Shown piece after piece: positions 1 through 5,057 of a DNA stretch of 7,096 nucleotides (the stretch's first letter is position 1; each line of letters begins with the position of its first letter). The DNA is taken from contig CAMLLA010000220.1 in the NCBI GenBank assembly GCA_946480525.1, forward strand, positions 1-7,096. The letters run 5' to 3'. The position numbers were made by a program, and so were the translations under genes. The notes beneath the pieces were generated by a model, which saw only the letters and a list, made by a program, of their open reading frames with translations, searched no databases and was not told the origin of the DNA. Source of the DNA: an uncultured Asticcacaulis sp. Its GTDB lineage: Bacteria; Pseudomonadota; Alphaproteobacteria; Caulobacterales; Caulobacteraceae.

Positions 1-235
1 GAATATCGATGTGCGCGACGGCAAAGGCCAGCGGTTCGGGCAGGGCTGCCAGTTCGGTATGGTGAATGCCGATCAGGCGCAGATAGTCCGAACGCCCGCG
101 CTCGAAGAACTTCATGTAGTTGGCGTAGTAGACGACGCCAGAGAAATCCGTGTCTTCGTAATAGACGCGGACCAGCAACTGGTGTTCGCCGTCGACGATC
201 TGGCCGCTGAGGGACTGGGTGGGGATTTCTGACAT
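1..235 (-). CDS. ybgC: Tol-Pal-associated acyl-CoA thioesterase YbgC (N-terminal part, cut by window edge)
   Basis: Cytoplasmic hotdog-fold thioesterase of the 4-hydroxybenzoyl-CoA thioesterase/YbgC family, which hydrolyses acyl-CoA thioesters and is usually encoded next to tolQRAB-pal. Only the first 78 codons are present; the 3' end lies beyond base 1. The diagnostic motif VYYEDTDFSGVVYYANY is seen at residues 24-40, followed by KFFERGRSDYLR; Asp30 matches the catalytic Asp of the family (Asp18 in E. coli YbgC). The ATG at 233-235 gives about 23 residues before the motif, roughly ten more than E. coli YbgC. No strong Shine-Dalgarno precedes it (upstream reads ccccacgagcccg), so the exact start is uncertain. 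In many proteobacteria tolQ follows, which cannot be seen here. The gene upstream is an esterase rather than a ruv gene, and a large palindromic element fills most of the gap, so the promoter of ybgC is unclear. The family call is very safe; the gene symbol follows from the motif. Confidence 0.93.
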   Translation of the reverse strand, partial: MSEIPTQSLSGQIVDGEHQLLVRVYYEDTDFSGVVYYANYMKFFERGRSDYLRLIGIHHTELAALPEPLAFAVAHIDI

Positions 236-269
236 CGGGCTCGTGGGGTTTCTGAGCGAAAGTAAGAAG

Positions 270-442
270 CCCCACCACCACATCTCGCCCATGCAAGCAT
301 GGTCTCGTGCGGGCCCCCTCTCCATGCTTCGCACAGGGAGGAGGTAAAGAGCGCAATCTCTCCTCCCTGTCGCGTAGCGATGAGGGGGACCGCACGAGTA
401 AGACATTGCGTCAGCAATGGCGAGCGAGATGTGGTGGTGGGG
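270..442. repeat. 173-bp near-palindromic, cruciform-like intergenic element (MITE/REP-like)
   Basis: Perfectly matched arms nest around one centre: an 18-bp outer pair (ccccaccaccacatctcg at 270-287 with its complement at 425-442), a 9-bp pair (ctcgtgcgg 304-312 with 390-398), a 7-bp pair (ccccctc 314-320 with 382-388) and an 11-bp inner pair (333-343 with 360-370) around a 16-nt loop. Each arm also carries its own small hairpin at matching places: CCATGC-aa-GCATGG at 289-302 and CATTGC-gtca-GCAATG at 404-419. It lies 17 bp past the esterase stop and 34 bp before the ybgC start. I see no transposase ORF inside and no obvious target-site duplication. It could be a non-autonomous mobile repeat or a structured RNA ending the esterase transcript; copy number in the genome would tell. 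The structure is directly visible; the MITE/REP label is inference. Confidence 0.85.
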
Positions 443-459
443 GGTCTCGCCGATCTATC

Positions 460-2154
460 TTAAGGCGTATCGCGATAACGGCAAACCTCATAACGCATGC
501 CCTTGCGCGCCACGGGCCCCTTGTGTTCGTACCGCAGATAATAGCCGTCCGAGCCATAGAACGGCCAGAAGGGCAGCCCATCGCCGTTCGGATTGCCCGT
601 TTTGGCGAACCGGGCCCAATGTCCCAGCAGCGGCGGCCATTGGCGCGGCGCCTTGTCATCCGGCCGGTGATTGAAGACAAAGGCCAGCTCTGAACCGTGG
701 TGGGCGATCCCTCCCGAGGCATCGACGTCGAGCTGATAGAGCCAGGTGTCGTGGCCCGACGCATTGACCTGCCACGCCGTCCAGTCCGACGGACAGCGCA
801 TCATCAGGTCGGTCGACAGCTGCATGGCCGTATCGCCCAGGACCGGGTCCGGCTTGGCGCGCAGCCTGGTATCGATGCCGTAGAAGCTCAAAACCTTCAT
901 GCGATTGGGGCCGAAAGCTTCGTGTATCGTCGGATAGATGGCGTCTTCGCCGCCGTGCAGGCCCAGTTCCTGTGCCGAGGTGCCGATGATCAGCGGCACC
1001 TTCGCCTGTTTGTGTGCGCGGAAGACCTCATAGGGCGACTGGGGCAGGACATGGCCGTCAACCACGGCCTGAAGCCAGATGAAACTGGCGTCGTCGACTG
1101 GAGGAGTAAGCGTGTCGGCCGTTTCCTGAAGGGCAACCGCCGGGGCATTGCGCAGCGCTTCCAGGGCGTCGCGCCCGGCCGGGTCGCCCTGGCCGGACCG
1201 CCTTGCCAGTTCGATCCCCATGGCCTCGTTCTCGGCAAGCGAACGCGGCGGCAGGCCGAACTGCGGCGGTCCGCTCTGAATAATCGCCTTGTCGAACAGT
1301 CCGTCGGCCAGCGGCGAGGCCATCAGCAAGCCGACATCCTGCGCGCCGGCGCTATGGCCGAACAGGGTGACATTGGATGGGTCGCCGCCGAAGGCCGCGA
1401 TATTGTCGCGCACCCATTCCAAAGCCTTGATCTGGTCCATCAGGGCATAATTGCCCGACGCCCCCTTGCCCTCGGCCGTCAGCGCCGGATGCGACAGGAA
1501 CCCGAACACGCCGAGACGATACTGGACCGAAACCAGCACTACGCCTTCGTCGACCAGGCCCGACATGACCGTCCCTGCCCCGTTACCGGCACGGTTGGCG
1601 CCGCCGTGGACGAAGACCATGACCGGCAAGGGCGCATCCGGATGCATTTCCGGCGTGCGAACTTCGAGATAGAGGCAGTCCTCGGAACTGGTCTTGGCCA
1701 TATCGGCATTCCAGCCGTAGGAGACCTGAAGACAGGCCGGTGCGCTGCGGGTTTCATACCTGACGCCCGTCCATGCCGCAGGCGCCTGCGGCGGCGTCCA
1801 GCGAAGGTTGCCAACGGGCGGGCGCGCGAAAGGGACAGCCTTGAAAACGACCGAGCCGTCGTCCAGGCGCTCGCCGCCGATCCGGCCGCCAGCGACGGTG
1901 ACTTCGACATCGCCGCGCGGACCATCGGCCATGGGCGATGGGGCGATGGCCTGAGTGTCAGCGGGGGCCTCAGCTTGTGTTTCCTGCGGATAATCTTCGG
2001 CGCGCCAGCTCTTGGCCGACGCCTTTTTGACCACGGCCGTATTGCCCTTGAAGCTGCCACGCCAGCGCTTGGACTGCGCATCGGCCGTACCCGCGATAAG
2101 GCACAGGGCAGCGGCCATCAGCGCAAGCTTCGATGTCATGGATTTAGCAGTCAT
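460..2154 (-). CDS. Secreted type-B carboxylesterase (COesterase family, alpha/beta hydrolase)
   Basis: Predicted exported serine esterase of 564 residues hydrolysing carboxylic esters; the natural substrate is unknown. Residues 1-26 form a signal peptide: a basic start, hydrophobic LALMAAALCLIAG, and likely cleavage after ADA before QS. About 55 polar, Ala/Pro-rich residues follow before the catalytic domain starts near residue 83. Family hallmarks: Cys141 and Cys160 (the latter in EDCLYLEV, type-B signature 2) placed like the first conserved disulfide; oxyanion-hole HGGA at 183-186; nucleophile elbow GHSAG at 266-270 with Ser268; probable acid Glu396 in GTSAQEL; catalytic His486 in HHGSELAFVF. 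Length is normal for type-B esterases (about 500-560). The same frame is open upstream to 2247, but the ATG at 2152-2154 is chosen because GGAG lies 6 nt before it and the signal peptide follows at once; the longer form would overlap the kinase gene. It sits 35 bp after that gene, so is probably co-transcribed. A role in deacylating a sugar ester is inference. Confidence 0.92.
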   Translation of the reverse strand: MTAKSMTSKLALMAAALCLIAGTADAQSKRWRGSFKGNTAVVKKASAKSWRAEDYPQETQAEAPADTQAIAPSPMADGPRGDVEVTVAGGRIGGERLDDGSVVFKAVPFARPPVGNLRWTPPQAPAAWTGVRYETRSAPACLQVSYGWNADMAKTSSEDCLYLEVRTPEMHPDAPLPVMVFVHGGANRAGNGAGTVMSGLVDEGVVLVSVQYRLGVFGFLSHPALTAEGKGASGNYALMDQIKALEWVRDNIAAFGGDPSNVTLFGHSAGAQDVGLLMASPLADGLFDKAIIQSGPPQFGLPPRSLAENEAMGIELARRSGQGDPAGRDALEALRNAPAVALQETADTLTPPVDDASFIWLQAVVDGHVLPQSPYEVFRAHKQAKVPLIIGTSAQELGLHGGEDAIYPTIHEAFGPNRMKVLSFYGIDTRLRAKPDPVLGDTAMQLSTDLMMRCPSDWTAWQVNASGHDTWLYQLDVDASGGIAHHGSELAFVFNHRPDDKAPRQWPPLLGHWARFAKTGNPNGDGLPFWPFYGSDGYYLRYEHKGPVARKGMRYEVCRYRDTP

Positions 2155-2160
2155 GGCCGG

Positions 2161-2165
2161 CTCCG
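2161..2165 (-). promoter_or_regulatory. Shine-Dalgarno that fixes the esterase start
   Basis: On the minus strand CGGAG lies 6 nt before the ATG at 2152-2154. It falls in the 35-bp gap after the kinase stop codon and supports the start that places the signal peptide at the N-terminus, instead of the longer in-frame start inside the kinase gene. Confidence 0.65.
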
Positions 2166-2189
2166 TTATATTCGGCCAACTGTATATGC

Positions 2190-3116
2190 TTAACGGCCCT
2201 GCTGCCAGAGCTGAGCCGCACCACGCACGCCGGACGAATCGCCCCATTTGGCCGGGGCCAGCACCGCCGACCAGGAATCACTGAACACGTAAGGGCGGAT
2301 CTTTCCTGGCAGGCGATCATAGAGTTCCTGCACATTGGACAGGCCGCCGCCGAAGATGAAGGCATCGGGATCGATCATGTTGATCGCGACGGCCAGGGCC
2401 CGGCCCAGACGGTCGACCAGACGGTCGAAGGCGGCATCGGCATCCGGGTCGCCGGCGCGCATGGCCTCGATGATCTGTTCGCCCTTCATGGCCCGGCCGG
2501 TAACGTGATGGAAGTCACGGGCAAAACCGGAACCGGACACCCAGGTTTCCAGGCAGCTCTTCTGGCCGCACCAGCAAGTTGGCCCCGGGAATTCATCGGG
2601 TTGCGGCCAAGGCAAAGGCATATGCCCCCACTCGCCGGTAACGCCGTTGGCGCCTTCAACCAGGCGGTTGTCGACGACCAAGCCGCCACCGCAGCCGGTG
2701 CCGATAATGATAGCGAAAACGGATTTCAGCCCCTTGCCGGCGCCGTCGATGGCTTCGGACAGGGCCAGGCAATTGGCGTCATTGGCCAGACGGACCGGGC
2801 GCTGCAGAGCGGCCTCAAGGTCTTCTCGGAAGGTCTTGCCGTTCAGCCAGGTGGAATTGGCATTGCGCATCACGCCCGTGCGCGGGCTCACCGATCCGGG
2901 AGCGCCGACACCGATTGTGCCGATACGATGGGCGAGATTGGGATCTTTCTGGCGAGCTTCGGTTTCGACACGATTGATCAGTTCGCACACCGTGCGGATG
3001 GCGTCGTGGTAGTTGCCGGGATTGGGCTCTCTCTGCCGAGACAGGAAATCTCCGTCCTGCGACAGGGCAGCGGCTTCGATCTTCGTGCCGCCAAAATCAA
3101 CACCGACATACAACAT
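2190..3116 (-). CDS. mak: ROK-family fructokinase/hexokinase, Mak-like
   Basis: Cytoplasmic ATP-dependent sugar kinase of the ROK family, 308 residues, the usual length. It closely recalls E. coli Mak (YajF), which phosphorylates fructose and, less well, mannose and glucose at C6. Visible features: N-terminal phosphate-binding loop DFGGTK (7-12); NANSTWLNG (85-93), a stretch shared with Mak; catalytic-base motif LANDANCLA with Asp113; IIGTGCGGG (137-145); EWGH (162-165) followed by CWCGQKSCLE (181-190), giving the His165, Cys181, Cys183, Cys188 zinc site of ROK kinases; and a C-terminal GDSSGVRGAA. All key residues are present. The ATG at 3114-3116 has AGGA 8 nt upstream. It lies between a sugar permease and a secreted esterase on the same strand, so it probably phosphorylates the hexose that permease imports. 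Fructose or mannose is more likely than glucose by similarity, but the sequence alone cannot settle it; N-acetyl-sugar kinase is less likely. Confidence 0.93.
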   Translation of the reverse strand: MLYVGVDFGGTKIEAAALSQDGDFLSRQREPNPGNYHDAIRTVCELINRVETEARQKDPNLAHRIGTIGVGAPGSVSPRTGVMRNANSTWLNGKTFREDLEAALQRPVRLANDANCLALSEAIDGAGKGLKSVFAIIIGTGCGGGLVVDNRLVEGANGVTGEWGHMPLPWPQPDEFPGPTCWCGQKSCLETWVSGSGFARDFHHVTGRAMKGEQIIEAMRAGDPDADAAFDRLVDRLGRALAVAINMIDPDAFIFGGGLSNVQELYDRLPGKIRPYVFSDSWSAVLAPAKWGDSSGVRGAAQLWQQGR

Positions 3117-3148
3117 TCAAAAGGTCCTGCTAGCGATTGTTATGTATC

Positions 3149-3174
3149 CCGTCCTGTGGCCGGACGGCTTTTTT
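3149..3174 (+). terminator. Rho-independent terminator-like hairpin, pointing plus-strand
   Basis: The plus strand reads CCGTCC (3149-3154), a 7-nt loop, GGACGG (3162-3167), then C and six T (3169-3174): a textbook intrinsic terminator for a rightward transcript. No plus-strand gene ends here; the flanking genes both read leftward. On the minus strand the same hairpin would sit in the leader of the kinase gene, about 33 nt before its ATG, preceded by an A-run and so not a terminator in that direction. It may end an antisense transcript or act as a leader hairpin. Confidence 0.45.
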
Positions 3175-3187
3175 ACGTCAGGAGTGT

Positions 3188-3226
3188 GGCCTCCGGCGCG
3201 TCATCTCAGTGACGTCGCCGGAGGCC
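3188..3226 (-). terminator. Strong hairpin after the permease gene (terminator or RNA stabiliser/processing site)
   Basis: GGCCTCCGGCG (3188-3198) pairs perfectly with CGCCGGAGGCC (3216-3226), extended by CGTCA/TGACG (3199-3203 with 3210-3214) across one bulged T, leaving a 6-nt loop. The stem begins 30 nt after the permease stop codon. No U-run follows on the minus strand (it continues acactcctgacg), so this is not a typical intrinsic terminator. It may protect the permease mRNA 3' end or allow partial read-through into the kinase and esterase genes. Confidence 0.5.
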
Positions 3227-3256
3227 GTTACGCTTAGTCTAACGCAAGCTTTGGCC

Positions 3257-4606
3257 TTAGTGGCCGCCGCTGACGCCCTCTTCGATTGCGTGGGTCGGTG
3301 CCTTGCGACAGGCGAACGAGAACCACAACACGTAGATGTAGCAGATCAGCGGAGCGATGAAGCCCAGCGACATCGAGCCGGTCAGTTCCTGGATCTTGGC
3401 GAAAGCCAGCGGCAGGAAGGCGCCACCAACGATGGCCATGCAGAGCAGGCCCGAGGTCGCCGAGGTCGGCGCGGTCGAACGCTGCAGGGTCAGGGTGAAG
3501 ATGGTCGGGAACATGATCGAGTTGAACAGGCCGATCAGCAGGGCCGCGAAGGCCGGGATCAGACCGGACGTATTCGGCACCGAGGTCAGGATGACATTGA
3601 TCATGCCGGTCGATTCTGTGGGAACCAGGTCCTTGGTGAAAATGACGACCAGCGACAGCGCAATGGCACCTACTGCCACGAGGGTCAGCATGATATAGTC
3701 GCGAACGACCTTGAGCAGCGCCGAGCCGGCGAAACGGCCGATCATGGCGAACAGCATGTAGAAGGTGGTCAGCTGGCCAGCCGACTGGGCTTCAATGTTC
3801 AGGATGTTCTTCTGCTCAAGGAACAGCAGCAGGTTGAGCGAGATGGCGACTTCAGCGCCGACGTACAGGAAGATGCCGATCGAACCGAGATTGGCCCACT
3901 TGGAACGCAGGGCGCTGAATGGCGACACCAGCTTGCCGGTCTTGGGTGCAGCAGCTGTGATCTTCTTGCGCACCAGGAAAATGGCGAAGATGAACAGGGC
4001 CAGGGCGACGCCGATGGCGAGGTATACGTTCGAAACGAAGCCCAGGGCCTCCTCGCGCATGACGTCGGTGATGACCACGTCCTTTTCGAAGATGGCGCCA
4101 TTGAGCAGGAACTTGGCGCCGAAGAACAGGCCACAGGCAGCGCCCAGGCTGTTGAACGACTGCGACAGGTTCAGCCGGAACGCCGAATCCTCAGGCTTGC
4201 CCATCGAGGCGATCAGCGGGTTGGCCGCGACCTGCAGCAGGGTCACGCCGGACGCCATGACGAACAGAGCAACCAGGAAAATGGTGTAGATGTGAACGTT
4301 GGCAGCCGCGATGGCCATGAAACATCCGGTCACGATGGCGCCCAGACCGACCATCACCGAGTTGGCGTAGCCAAACTTGGACAGGAAGGCTGCCGACGGC
4401 AGCGACATGACCCCGTAGGCGATGAAGAAGGCAAAGCCGGTCAGGTTGGCCTGGACGGGCGTAAGGGTGAAGACGGTCTTCATGGTCTTCAGAAGCGGGT
4501 CTAGCAGGTTGGTGACCAGCGCCCATATGAAGAAGAGACACGTTACATAGACCACAGCGAGCGCAAGGCCGCCGCCGGGTTTAGCCGTTGCTGAGGAAGA
4601 GGACAT
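3257..4606 (-). CDS. Sugar:H+ symporter, MFS, GluP/FucP (FHS) family
   Basis: Inner-membrane permease of 449 residues, predicted to import a hexose by proton symport. About 12 hydrophobic segments are visible, roughly at 15-35, 54-75, 82-100, 106-130, 148-170, 188-212, 240-263, 277-297, 304-324, 336-360, 382-403 and 412-433, with a central loop near 213-235. FHS-family marks: FFIWALVTNLLDPLL (25-39), whose Asp36 aligns with the proton-coupled Asp46 of E. coli FucP; VTLLQVAANPLI (121-132), a family signature; and RLNLSQSFNSLGA (144-156). Gln125 stands where FucP has Glu135, as I recall for the glucose/galactose (GluP) group, so fucose is less likely than glucose, galactose, mannose or fructose. 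The ATG at 4604-4606 has AGGTAGGT a few bases upstream. It is the first gene of the leftward set and is followed by a hexose kinase, which supports a hexose substrate. Family is certain, exact sugar is not. Confidence 0.94.
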   Translation of the reverse strand: MSSSSATAKPGGGLALAVVYVTCLFFIWALVTNLLDPLLKTMKTVFTLTPVQANLTGFAFFIAYGVMSLPSAAFLSKFGYANSVMVGLGAIVTGCFMAIAAANVHIYTIFLVALFVMASGVTLLQVAANPLIASMGKPEDSAFRLNLSQSFNSLGAACGLFFGAKFLLNGAIFEKDVVITDVMREEALGFVSNVYLAIGVALALFIFAIFLVRKKITAAAPKTGKLVSPFSALRSKWANLGSIGIFLYVGAEVAISLNLLLFLEQKNILNIEAQSAGQLTTFYMLFAMIGRFAGSALLKVVRDYIMLTLVAVGAIALSLVVIFTKDLVPTESTGMINVILTSVPNTSGLIPAFAALLIGLFNSIMFPTIFTLTLQRSTAPTSATSGLLCMAIVGGAFLPLAFAKIQELTGSMSLGFIAPLICYIYVLWFSFACRKAPTHAIEEGVSGGH

Positions 4607-4645
4607 ATACCTACCTGTGCACAGTTATGGTGAAAGCCGGCGCAC

Positions 4646-4674
4646 ACCTAGCCTCCCCCGATTAAATAAATCAA
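4646..4674 (-). promoter_or_regulatory. Candidate sigma-70-type promoter of the permease operon
   Basis: On the minus strand TTGATT (4674-4669) is separated by 17 nt from CTAGGT (4651-4646), preceded by G. This partly matches the Caulobacter housekeeping pattern (-35 TTGAC, -10 GCTANA). Transcription would begin near 4640, leaving a leader of about 35 nt. The match is partial and the call is tentative. Confidence 0.35.
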
Positions 4675-4675
4675 A

Positions 4676-4698
4676 TTGCAAAAAATGACTCTTTGCAA
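4676..4698. promoter_or_regulatory. Inverted repeat TTGCAAA-N9-TTTGCAA upstream of the permease promoter
   Basis: TTGCAAA (4676-4682) and its exact complement TTTGCAA (4692-4698) flank a 9-nt spacer in the AT-rich block directly upstream of the candidate permease promoter. The centre-to-centre distance of 16 bp could suit a dimeric regulator, but a 7-bp arm in AT-rich DNA may be chance. Confidence 0.3.
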
Positions 4699-4893
4699 GT
4701 GCATTCGGCGAAAAATGTGCGTTTCTTCCGCCGTTACCGACTTTTATCACATCGCCGCACCACCGCCAGACCGCGCGCCTCAGGAGGGAGCGCGGTACAG
4801 GGGCGGCGAAGCCGCGACTTCGGCGCTGCCAAGACTCAGCCGCACCGTTAACCACCGCCGATCCTTACGTCAGCATTGCCTGTGCGGCAAGGC

Positions 4894-4909
4894 ATGTTAG
4901 CGATAACGT
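4894..4909. promoter_or_regulatory. LacI-family operator candidate
   Basis: GTTAGCGATAAC (4896-4907) is an imperfect palindrome with a central CG, the shape typical of LacI/GalR-family operators (TTAnCGnTAA core); one further base pair of symmetry is found at 4894/4909. It is about 290 bp upstream of the permease start and 150 bp upstream of the pyk start. No LacI-type regulator gene is in the window. Carbohydrate operons of this group are often under such regulators, which makes the site plausible but unproven. Confidence 0.4.
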
Positions 4910-4955
4910 CGATAATAATCAGACAATTGAGGCTTCTATTGTCACCGCTGTCAGT

Positions 4956-4991
4956 CTTGATGTTTCAAGGATTTCTCAAGTTTTGACTTGA
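4956..4991. promoter_or_regulatory. Symmetrical array of four CTTGA/TCAAG pentamers upstream of pyk
   Basis: CTTGA (4956-4960), 4 nt, TCAAG (4965-4969), 6 nt, TCAAG (4976-4980), 6 nt, CTTGA (4987-4991). The four copies form two back-to-back inverted repeats within 36 bp and end inside the probable pyk promoter. This looks like a double operator for a dimeric regulator. The pattern is directly visible; the regulatory role is inference and no known regulator is assigned. Confidence 0.4.
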
Positions 4992-5016
4992 CCCAATGCC
5001 ATAAGATGGGCTTTGT
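4988..5016 (+). promoter_or_regulatory. Weak candidate promoter of pyk
   Basis: TTGACC (4988-4993) lies 17 nt from CTTTGT (5011-5016, preceded by G), which resembles the -35/-10 arrangement proposed for the permease. An alternative -10-like TAAGAT at 5002-5007 has no -35 at proper spacing (TTGACT at 4983-4988 is only 13 nt away). If transcription starts near 5023, the upstream TTG at 5013 would not be in the mRNA, favouring the later pyk start. Confidence 0.3.
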
Positions 5017-5057
5017 GCCCGCGCTCAAAATCCCTTCCCAGACGAAGAGTCGCGCCC

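Larger units (their letters stand above)
4607..5057. other. Divergent intergenic region between permease and pyk
   Basis: This 451-bp stretch separates two divergent genes. The permease side (about 4661-4700) is AT-rich and holds an inverted repeat and a candidate promoter. The middle (about 4770-4860) is GC-rich with small overlapping hairpins such as GCGGC-gaa-GCCGC (4803-4815); a further TTGCC-tgtgc-GGCAA (4876-4890) lies just left of the operator candidate. The pyk side (4894-5016) holds the operator-like palindrome, the CTTGA/TCAAG array and a weak promoter. Two short ORFs here (4625-4855 minus, 4676-4900 plus) overlap each other and lack family features or good ribosome binding sites, so I do not call them genes. 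Confidence 0.7.

Noticed and set aside
40..52. C-terminal lipoprotein-type or membrane role for the esterase through the Cys in its signal peptide (residues near 19 of the protein, bases 2098-2100)
   Set aside because: The residues before that Cys (AAL-C) do not fit a normal lipobox and the ADA|QS site further on fits signal peptidase I better. The coordinates given here are nominal.
270..442. The palindromic region considered as a CRISPR array
   Set aside because: The arms are inverted, not directly repeated, and there are no regular spacers.
697..2193. 498-residue open frame on the plus strand opposite the esterase
   Set aside because: Low-complexity Arg/Ala/Gly-rich product antisense to a gene with all catalytic motifs; long antisense frames are expected in GC-rich DNA.
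2155..2247. Upstream extension of the esterase by 31 residues
   Set aside because: It would overlap the kinase gene and bury the signal peptide; the start at 2154 has its own GGAG at proper spacing.
3137..4504. 455-residue open frame on the plus strand opposite the permease
   Set aside because: Unusual Gln/Asp/His/Gly-rich composition is what the complement of a hydrophobic transporter gives; no domain seen.
4625..4900. Two short overlapping ORFs on opposite strands in the permease-pyk gap
   Set aside because: They overlap each other and cover promoter and hairpin DNA; the products have no recognisable feature and no good ribosome binding site.
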